A DNA stretch of 14,828 nucleotides from Myxococcales bacterium (GTDB lineage: Bacteria > Myxococcota_A > Bradymonadia > UBA4248), in contig SFMP01000049.1 in the NCBI GenBank assembly GCA_004554395.1, positions 1-14,828 of the forward strand. The letters are read 5' to 3'. The notes beneath the pieces are model-generated. The model saw only the letters and a list, made by a program, of their open reading frames with translations, searched no databases and was not told the DNA's origin. Of the stretch, positions 1-5,593 are shown in pieces. The position numbers and the translations under genes are program-made. Each line of letters opens with the position of its first letter. The first letter of the stretch is position 1.

Positions 1-2
1 AA

Positions 3-141
3 AAGCCCGTATGGAGCGATAGCGACATAGGGCGATAATAAGCCCGTATGGAGCGATAGCGACATAGGGCGATAATAAGCCCGTATGGAGCGATAGCGAC
101 ATAGGGCGATAATAAGCCCGTATTGCCGTAGGCAATAGGGC
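3..141 (+). repeat. Tandem array of bulged-G / tandem-GA hairpins (37-bp period)
   Basis: Three identical 37-bp units begin at 3, 40 and 77, and a diverged fourth unit begins at 114. Each of the first three folds as follows (first unit): outer stem GCCC 5-8 with GGGC 30-33, an unpaired G at 9, stem TATG 10-13 with CATA 26-29, tandem GA at 14-15 opposite GA at 24-25, stem GC 16-17 with GC 22-23, loop GATA 18-21. An 8-nt linker (GATAATAA) separates hairpins. The fourth keeps GCCC 116-119, the bulged G at 120 and GGGC 138-141, but its centre is TATTGCC 121-127 pairing with GGCAATA 131-137 around a GTA loop, with no GA step. The array runs off or nearly off the left edge. It ends 55 bp upstream of the rel start, so it may be in the leader of that transcript. 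A second set with the same architecture lies at 9256-9368 on the other strand. Function unknown; a REP-like element or structured RNA is possible. Confidence 0.9.
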
Positions 142-196
142 GACAAAGCGGAACGCAAGAGAAAACGAGCTAAACTATTGATATTAAAGGCTTTTC

Positions 197-2488
197 ATGA
201 ATAATTCCGATCTAACCCCCGATCAAGTTGCGCGTCTCGAAGCCGATGGACAGTCGCCCGAGAAGGTGCGTGGCGAGCGCGTCGAAATCGAAAAAATGTA
301 CGACAGCTTAATCGGAAAGCTCGTCAGTTATCACCCCGAGGCCGATGTGGCGTTGATTCGCCGGACGTTTGAATATGCCTACGACAAACACCTTTTGCAG
401 AGGCGCAAATCGGGCGAACCGTATATCATTCACCCGTTGGGCGTGGCGAAGTTGGTGTCGCAGCTCAAGCTCGACGAAGCGAGTATTTGTGCGGCGCTTT
501 TGCACGACGTGGTCGAAGATACCGACACGACGCGGCACGACATCGTCGAGGCGTTTGGCACCGAAATTGCGGATTTGGTCGACGCGCTGACGAAGCTCGA
601 CAAGTATTCGTTTACGTCGAAGGAGGAGCGGCAGGCGGCGAACTTTTGCAAGATGCTGTTTGCGATGAACAGCGACCTGCGGTGCATCCTCATCAAGCTC
701 GCCGATCGCGTGCACAACATGCGCACGTTGCAGCACATGCGCCCCGACAAGCAGGCGACGATTGCGCAAGAGACGCTCGACATTTACGTTCCGATTGCGA
801 ATCGGCTTGGCATCGAGTGGATGAAAGCCGAGCTCGAAGACATTTGTTTGCGGTATTTGCACCCCGAGGAATACAACGAGCTGTCGTCGAAGATCGATGC
901 GCTCGTGCACGATAAACACGATTACATCGAGCGCGTGAAGAATATTCTGAATGAATCGCTGATTGCCGAAGGGATTACGGGGTTCAAGCTCAAAGGTCGA
1001 ATTAAGCACATCTATTCGATATATCGCAAGCTGAAGCGTAGCAACGGGATGTATGAGAAGTTGCACGATATCATCGCGTTCCGGGTCATCGTGAACACGA
1101 AAGCCGAGTGCTATCACGTGTTGGGCATCGTCCATAGCATGTGGACGCTGATCGAGGGGCGGTTTAAGGATTACATTTCGCGGCCGAAGGCGAACCAATA
1201 TAGCTCGTTGCATACGTCGGTGATTGGGCCCGATGGCGAACAATTCGAGGTTCAGATTCGGACGTATGAGATGGACCAAGTTGCCGAAGAAGGTATCGCG
1301 GCGCACTGGAAATACAAAGAAGGCAACATTACGCCGAGCAAAGATGCGCAGAATTACGCGTGGTTGCGCCAGCTCGTCGAGATTCAAGAGAATTCGGCAA
1401 ACGTCGATTCGAACCAGTTTCTCAATACGGTGAAGCTCGATTTATTTAATGAGAGCGTCTATGTGTTTACGCCCAATGGCGAAATCAAGTCGTTGCCGCA
1501 GGGGTCTTGCCCGATCGATTTTGCGTATTCGGTTCACAGCGAAGTCGGCGACCATTGTTCGGGGGCGATTGTCAATGGCAATATCGTATCGCTTCGATAT
1601 GAGCTCAAAAATGGCGACGTCATCGACATCATCACGCGACAGAATCAGAAACCAAAGAGCGACTGGTTGCAAATGGTGGCGACGAACCGAGCGAAGAGCA
1701 AGATCAACAAGTTCTTGAGCCAAGAAGAGCGCAACACGCATAAGTTGATCGGATCGCAACTCGTCGAAAAAGCCCTCAAAAAGATTCGCATTTCGCTAAG
1801 CCAGTTCGAGAAATCGAGCGAATTGCCGAAGATTCTTTCGTCGTTTAAGTGCCAGAATCTCGAGGCGCTCTACGTCGCACTTGGGAGCGAAAAGATTTCG
1901 TCGGAGACGTTTTTCGAGAAAGTCCAACCGTATTTGAACACGGGCGATAACGACGACGATTCGACGCCACCGACGCAGATGCCGGCTTTGGTGAGCGAGG
2001 AGAGGGTCATCGACAAGTTGAACAAGCGTTCGCAGACGAAAGTTTGCGTCGATGGGATCGACAACTTGGCCGTTCACTTTGCAAAGTGTTGTTCACCCGT
2101 TCCTGGCGAGCCGATCGTCGGGTTTATCACGCGCGGCAGGGGTCTTGCGATTCACCACATGAATTGTTCGCGCATACGCAATCTCGAGCCCGAACGCCAC
2201 GTCGAATGCCACTGGGATCCGCATATTGCCGATGGTGCGATGGCGACGCGATCGGTCAACATTCAAATCGTGGCCACCGACCGCATTGGCATATTGCAAG
2301 ACGTCATCAAGGTGATGAGCGAAATGAAGATCAACATATCGCAATCGCACTGCCGAACGCTCAACGAATCGATGCAGTGTATATTGACGTTCGAAGTCCA
2401 AGTCATCGACATCAAACAGCTCAATCTCTTGCTGCGCAACCTCCAAAAGACGCCTGGCGTCGTCACCGCAGAGCGTAGCACGACGTAG
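197..2488 (+). CDS. rel: Bifunctional (p)ppGpp synthetase / hydrolase (Rel/SpoT, long RSH)
   Basis: This is a 763-aa long RelA/SpoT homologue, which makes (p)ppGpp from ATP and GDP/GTP and also hydrolyses it, setting the stringent response. The N-terminal HD hydrolase domain has its HP at 79-80 and an intact HDVVED at 103-108. The synthetase domain covers about 255-370 and carries RFKD at 322-325, the RXKD form typical of bifunctional enzymes rather than the EXDD of synthetase-only RelA. A TGS domain lies at about 418-480 (VYVFTPNGEI). A Cys-rich zinc-finger-like domain follows around 630-665 (CCSPVPGEP, then HHMNC), and an ACT domain at about 690-760. All domains are in the usual order and length is near the family norm, so it looks fully functional. 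The ATG at 197 is preceded by AAAGG at 186-190 with 6-nt spacing. The hairpin array at 3-141 lies just upstream. The symbol rel is used because relA or spoT would imply a paralogue split not visible here. Confidence 0.97.
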   Translation: MNNSDLTPDQVARLEADGQSPEKVRGERVEIEKMYDSLIGKLVSYHPEADVALIRRTFEYAYDKHLLQRRKSGEPYIIHPLGVAKLVSQLKLDEASICAALLHDVVEDTDTTRHDIVEAFGTEIADLVDALTKLDKYSFTSKEERQAANFCKMLFAMNSDLRCILIKLADRVHNMRTLQHMRPDKQATIAQETLDIYVPIANRLGIEWMKAELEDICLRYLHPEEYNELSSKIDALVHDKHDYIERVKNILNESLIAEGITGFKLKGRIKHIYSIYRKLKRSNGMYEKLHDIIAFRVIVNTKAECYHVLGIVHSMWTLIEGRFKDYISRPKANQYSSLHTSVIGPDGEQFEVQIRTYEMDQVAEEGIAAHWKYKEGNITPSKDAQNYAWLRQLVEIQENSANVDSNQFLNTVKLDLFNESVYVFTPNGEIKSLPQGSCPIDFAYSVHSEVGDHCSGAIVNGNIVSLRYELKNGDVIDIITRQNQKPKSDWLQMVATNRAKSKINKFLSQEERNTHKLIGSQLVEKALKKIRISLSQFEKSSELPKILSSFKCQNLEALYVALGSEKISSETFFEKVQPYLNTGDNDDDSTPPTQMPALVSEERVIDKLNKRSQTKVCVDGIDNLAVHFAKCCSPVPGEPIVGFITRGRGLAIHHMNCSRIRNLEPERHVECHWDPHIADGAMATRSVNIQIVATDRIGILQDVIKVMSEMKINISQSHCRTLNESMQCILTFEVQVIDIKQLNLLLRNLQKTPGVVTAERSTT

Positions 2489-2493
2489 CAGAG

Positions 2494-2566
2494 GCGTCGC
2501 GCGATGTCGTAAATGCGTCGCCGCACGTCACGCGACGGCATAGATGCGTCGCGCGACGGCATAGAT
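2494..2566. repeat. Imperfect 21-bp tandem repeat with GC-rich palindromes
   Basis: Three units start with GCGTCGC and end in A-G/A-AT: 2494-2514 (21 bp), 2515-2545 (31 bp, as if carrying a 10-bp insertion) and 2546-2566 (21 bp). The first and third units begin with a near-palindrome; in the third it is the perfect 12-mer CGTCGCGCGACG. The repeats sit immediately after the rel stop codon and before the promoter of the next gene. No T-tract follows, so a classical intrinsic terminator is not supported. They could be small REP-like palindromes. Confidence 0.7.
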
Positions 2567-2582
2567 GCATATCACGTCGTTG

Positions 2583-2611
2583 TAGACACGCGAATAATTA
2601 TCCCGTATAAT
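2583..2611 (+). promoter_or_regulatory. Sigma-70-type promoter for the 164-aa gene
   Basis: A -35 box TAGACA (2583-2588, 5 of 6 to consensus) is followed by a 17-bp spacer and a perfect -10 box TATAAT (2606-2611). Transcription would start near 2618, giving a leader of about 43 nt that carries the AAAGGA Shine-Dalgarno upstream of the ATG at 2661. This is the closest match to consensus seen in the window and implies that the gene is expressed independently of rel. Confidence 0.75.
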
Positions 2612-2660
2612 GCGGATCACATCATGCGCGTAAGCGCCATAAATTAGAAAGGAATGGTCG

Positions 2661-3155
2661 ATGAAAGACGAATTGAGCTTTTATGCCGTTGACACGAAGA
2701 CGTTAGAAGAAAAGATCATGACGAAGGATTTGCTCATGGGTCGCGAGCTCGCGGCAGAGCTCGAGCGATTCGGTCAGCACTTGGGCACGCTCTATTTCGA
2801 TAAAGTCTATATGGGCGATATCTTTAAGAAACTGGAAGAGTTGACCGGGGCGCCGTTCAAATTCTTACTCGGGATGGGGGCGCGTCGCCTCGAGCCTTGC
2901 GGTCCGATTACGTATTGTGGGCGACAAATCCCCGCCGAATTGGGCGAATACGTCTTCCAAATCGACAACATTCAAAAGTTGATGAACAAAGCCGAACCCA
3001 CCGAGAAGGAAAGCGAAATCATCGCCAAATGGAAGGCGTTTTGCGAAAAGATTCAGCTCGATAAAGAGCCCAATTGCCTCGATGCGATAAAGAAATACAT
3101 CGGGAAATTCCGCGATCGCACGCCCGAGCTCATTTCCGTCTATACGCGTTGCTAA
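2661..3155 (+). CDS. Hypothetical protein, 164 aa, strongly promoted
   Basis: I do not recognise this protein. It has no signal peptide or membrane segment and is probably cytoplasmic. It is mixed alpha/beta and highly charged, with a lysine- and glutamate-rich C-terminal half (about residues 108-150) likely to be helical. A central stretch around 72-95 is rich in glycine and has two cysteines in EPCGPITYCG; further cysteines are in FCEK, NCLD and at the very C-terminus (TRC). The ATG is well supported: AAAGGA sits at 2648-2653 with about 8-nt spacing, downstream of a near-consensus promoter with its -10 at 2606-2611. A strong promoter on a small lone protein suggests a housekeeping or stress role, but no function can be assigned. 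The next gene starts about 85 bp downstream on the same strand, beyond a GC-rich hairpin. Confidence 0.85.
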   Translation: MKDELSFYAVDTKTLEEKIMTKDLLMGRELAAELERFGQHLGTLYFDKVYMGDIFKKLEELTGAPFKFLLGMGARRLEPCGPITYCGRQIPAELGEYVFQIDNIQKLMNKAEPTEKESEIIAKWKAFCEKIQLDKEPNCLDAIKKYIGKFRDRTPELISVYTRC

Positions 3156-3177
3156 TTCAGAAGTTTTCCATTTCGTT

Positions 3178-3199
3178 GCGGCGCTCTGGGCGGCGCCGC
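3178..3199 (+). terminator. GC-rich hairpin, weak terminator candidate
   Basis: GCGGCGC at 3178-3184 pairs with GCGCCGC at 3193-3199 around an 8-nt loop. A short T-run (GGTTTTCC) follows only after about 6 further bases, so it is not a classical intrinsic terminator. It may still attenuate readthrough from the upstream 164-aa gene into the TPR-like gene. Confidence 0.35.
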
Positions 3200-3241
3200 G
3201 CGTCGGTTTTCCTATGACTCTTGAGACGAGCGGGGTTTACG

Positions 3242-3928
3242 GTGTCGCAATATCAAATGCATCTCAATGCAGCGTATGATTTTTATGCCGATGGAAATTT
3301 TGAAGCCGCGAAAGCCGCGAGCGAACGCGCGGCCTCGTGCGCCACGCCTAGCGATGGCAGTGCGGCGAAAACGGTCTATGCGCTATGCTTGAGAAAGCTC
3401 GAATATGGCGATGAAGCATTTGCGGCGCTCAAAGAAATCGTCGAATCCGACCCCAGTGGCGAAGCTTGTGCCGAGTTTGCATTGATGCGCGCCGAGCGCA
3501 ACGAATGCGATGCTGAATGTAGAGCGATGGCAATGCGAGCCATCGACGAAAACCCCGACCTCCCGTCGGCGTATATTGCGCTGTTTTGGTGCGATGCAAC
3601 CGAAGGCGCCGCACTGAGCGCCGTCAAAAACTTGCGCCGCGGCATATTGCGCGGAAGCGATTTCCCCGAAAAACGCGCCTTCGACATGATCCGAAACTGG
3701 TGCCAGATGTATTGCAATGCCAACGATCCGCAGTCGGCGTTTGCACTCATCCACGAAATCGGCGATTTGTTTACGTCGTTCGATTTCATCATACTCCATG
3801 CGCGAATCGCCGACATATGCGAAGATCACAGAACAGCAGTTCACTATTATAAAAAAGCTCTAGCTTGGCTCCGCCCTGGGCAAATGCGAAGCGAAGTTCT
3901 CGAAGAAATTGCACGAATCGCCATTTAA
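3242..3928 (+). CDS. TPR-like helical repeat protein
   Basis: This predicted cytoplasmic protein of about 228 aa consists of helix-turn-helix repeats resembling tetratricopeptide repeats. Examples are the segment with YDFYADGNFEAAKAASERA near the N-terminus, the one with LEYGDEAFAALKEIVESDP, and a C-terminal one with DHRTAVHYYKKALAWLRPG that has the typical TPR Ala/Tyr pattern. Such proteins usually serve as protein-interaction scaffolds; no catalytic motif is visible. The start is uncertain: the frame opens at a TTG at 3221, but I prefer the GTG at 3242, which has a G-rich stretch (GAGCGGGG, 3228-3235) upstream; an ATG at 3257 is another option. It lies on the same strand as the 164-aa gene about 85 bp upstream and converges with the CPBP protease gene; the two stop codons are only about 10 bp apart and share a hairpin. 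Confidence 0.8.
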   Translation: MSQYQMHLNAAYDFYADGNFEAAKAASERAASCATPSDGSAAKTVYALCLRKLEYGDEAFAALKEIVESDPSGEACAEFALMRAERNECDAECRAMAMRAIDENPDLPSAYIALFWCDATEGAALSAVKNLRRGILRGSDFPEKRAFDMIRNWCQMYCNANDPQSAFALIHEIGDLFTSFDFIILHARIADICEDHRTAVHYYKKALAWLRPGQMRSEVLEEIARIAI

Positions 3929-3946
3929 TTTGTAGTTTCTACAAAT
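3928..3946. terminator. Shared hairpin between convergent genes
   Basis: ATTTGTAG (3928-3935) pairs perfectly with CTACAAAT (3939-3946) around a TTT loop. It begins at the last base of the TPR-like gene's TAA and contains the TAG stop of the convergent protease gene (3941-3939). The AT-rich 8-bp stem lacks a long T-tract on either strand, so termination strength is doubtful; the position between convergent genes is what suggests a bidirectional role. Confidence 0.45.
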
Positions 3947-4649
3947 ATTGAATGTTTAGGGCGAACATCATGAGGTTACACATCGCATGGGCGAAGACGG
4001 CTCCGGCGATGCCATTCGTCTTATAGCGCAAGAAACCGAACAAACAGCCTGGGAAAAACGTCACCAAGCGGACAAAGCCGCCGTTGACGACGTGGAGGCT
4101 GGCAAAGATCATCGACGCCAACGCAATCGATATTGGCGCGGCGTATTTTTGGAGTGATCGCCTTGGGCTTTGTTCCAATCGATAGGCGATATTCGTCTGC
4201 ACGAATCCGCGATAGAAATATTCTTCGGGCAAGGCGACGCCTAAGAATTGCCAAAGAATTTCGCTAGGGATTTGTGGCAATATGGCGTCGAAATTCGACC
4301 ACGAAAACGCGGCTTTAGCCCCTAATCCGTGCGTCATCCAAACGCCGTGCCCGACGACTATCGGGACAAAGAGGATCGCCATCGCGCCCATGCCCCAGAG
4401 CAAATCGCGCCACGAAAACAGCTTCTCGACAGTGCAAAAGCCCAAATCGATCTTTCGATGGCGAGCGATGATGGCGGGTAACCCAACCATCGCCAAAAAC
4501 GACGCCATCCACATTACAGACTCGAGCGAGCTATAGCCCATGCGCCATGTCACGACGTCGAGCGCGACAAAGGCGAAGACGACGACGCAAGCGACGACGA
4601 TATCGCGCCAGCGCAATGTCTTTCTTCGTTCTTCGGTCTCGGCATTCAT
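3939..4649 (-). CDS. CPBP family intramembrane glutamic protease (myxosortase-like?)
   Basis: This 236-aa polytopic inner-membrane protein has the CPBP (Abi/CAAX-protease) signature. The motifs are EEYFYR at 142-147, F182 and H186 in FASLH, and H221 with N225 in HAMCN, which together hold the catalytic glutamate/histidine set of the family. Hydrophobic segments occur at roughly 14-33, 44-62, 83-103, 130-150, 172-190, 194-207 and 212-232. The stretch PEEYFYRGFVQ and the later FFPGCLFGFLRYKTNG resemble the myxosortase-type CPBP enzymes thought to process C-terminal sorting tails of surface proteins in Myxococcota. That sub-assignment is from memory and is tentative. The ATG at 4649 has no clear Shine-Dalgarno; the region directly upstream belongs to a direct-repeat pair. 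It is downstream of recO on the same strand, 158 bp away, so co-transcription is uncertain. Confidence 0.9.
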   Translation of the reverse strand: MNAETEERRKTLRWRDIVVACVVVFAFVALDVVTWRMGYSSLESVMWMASFLAMVGLPAIIARHRKIDLGFCTVEKLFSWRDLLWGMGAMAILFVPIVVGHGVWMTHGLGAKAAFSWSNFDAILPQIPSEILWQFLGVALPEEYFYRGFVQTNIAYRLEQSPRRSLQKYAAPISIALASMIFASLHVVNGGFVRLVTFFPGCLFGFLRYKTNGIAGAVFAHAMCNLMMFALNIQYL

Positions 4650-4658
4650 GGGGTTGGG

Positions 4659-4802
4659 CTCGATTCATCGGCCCGGCTGGGCTCGGGAATTTGGGAAAAC
4701 GAAACGCGGAAATTTGGAAACCGCGAACTCGATTTGGAAATCGCGAACTCGATTCATCGGCCCGGCTGGGCTCGGGAATTTGGGAAAACGGAACGCGGAA
4801 TT
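4659..4802. repeat. 54-bp direct repeat pair with nested 20-bp tandem repeat
   Basis: Two nearly identical copies of about 54 bp, starting CTCGATTCATCGGCCC, lie at 4659-4713 and 4748-4802 (offset 89 bp); they differ by one substitution and a one-base indel near the right end. Between and partly overlapping them is a 20-bp tandem duplication (4716-4735 and 4736-4755) sharing CGCGAACTCGATT. The copies contain GCCCGGCTGGGC, which can fold on itself. The block fills the gap between the recO stop and the CPBP start and probably replaced ordinary promoter or Shine-Dalgarno sequence there. No transposase or terminal inverted repeat is visible. Confidence 0.85.
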
Positions 4803-4807
4803 TGAAA

Positions 4808-5572
4808 CTACTCGATCGACGCACCAAATACGGCATCGCGCATGAAAACATGCGCCTTTGTTCGACGAATGGCAGAATTATCCGACATAATGGCGAATAA
4901 AAATCGCAATACGTGGTCTAATACCGAATTTAATTTCTCGATCGACGCGCCCCGTTCGACGACATTTTGCATCGTTTGGCGCAAGGATTGCTGGCGCAAT
5001 CGGCGCACCGATTCCAAGACGATAGGCGCGATATTCTCTTCGCCATGCGCACAGCCCTCGCATAGGAATCCGACTTCTTGTTGAAACCATTTCGAGCGCC
5101 GCAATGGTTTGGCGCATTGTGCGCAATAATCGATATTGGGCAAAGCCCCGAGCTGGCTAAACAAATGGCACTCAAACCAAGCCAATACCATGGCAGAGTA
5201 TTCGGGGGCGGTGTTCATCACGGCGAGCGACGACAAGAGCGATTCGAATAACCCATCGATAGCGGAATCGGTTGGGCAGACGTTGGCGACGGCTTCGAGC
5301 GCGGCACTGGCGCACGCATACGACGCGATATTTTGCAACAATCCATCGAAACGACGGGCACTATATGCCGTTTCGAGCCGCCACATATCGCCCGATTTTC
5401 GCCGATCGCACGTCATTTCATAGACGCACATCGTTTCGAGCCCGTTGGGGAACGATTTCGATCCCTGGATATGCGACGCCACCGCCGTCAGCGTCGTATC
5501 GGAATCGGTGAGCCAATCGGTAATGGCGTCGTTGTCGCGTACTTTAGATTGTCGAAATATGATGCCGTACAT
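4808..5572 (-). CDS. recO: DNA repair protein RecO
   Basis: This 254-aa protein matches RecO, the recombination mediator that works with RecR/RecF to load RecA onto SSB-coated single-stranded DNA in gap repair. The N-terminal OB-fold opens with GIIFRQSKVRDNDAITDWLT, in the style of the RecO start. The middle is helical (about 85-145). A four-cysteine zinc-binding motif is intact: C150 and C153, then C171 and C174. The length is normal. Sequence is otherwise rather divergent, as is usual for RecO. The ATG at 5572 lies 21 bp after the argS stop codon on the same strand, so it is likely translated from the argS transcript. No strong Shine-Dalgarno is visible, only TAGGCAG at a longish distance. 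Its 3' end abuts the direct-repeat block at 4659-4802. Confidence 0.88.
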   Translation of the reverse strand: MYGIIFRQSKVRDNDAITDWLTDSDTTLTAVASHIQGSKSFPNGLETMCVYEMTCDRRKSGDMWRLETAYSARRFDGLLQNIASYACASAALEAVANVCPTDSAIDGLFESLLSSLAVMNTAPEYSAMVLAWFECHLFSQLGALPNIDYCAQCAKPLRRSKWFQQEVGFLCEGCAHGEENIAPIVLESVRRLRQQSLRQTMQNVVERGASIEKLNSVLDHVLRFLFAIMSDNSAIRRTKAHVFMRDAVFGASIE

Positions 5573-5593
5573 GAGCCAAATCTGCCTAAATTC

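Noticed and set aside
3..141. CRISPR-like appearance of regularly spaced repeats
   Set aside because: The repeat and the short spacers are both identical from unit to unit with a 37-bp period; spacers are only 8 nt, and no cas genes are present. These are tandem hairpins.
308..1387. Long open frame (359 codons) on the minus strand opposite rel
   Set aside because: It is antisense to the intact Rel catalytic domains, Arg/Val/His-rich without any domain, and typical of a shadow frame in GC-rich coding sequence.
4531..4900. Open frames on both strands across the direct-repeat block
   Set aside because: They translate the repeats in shifted frames and overlap recO and the CPBP gene; the repeated peptides have no protein-like character.
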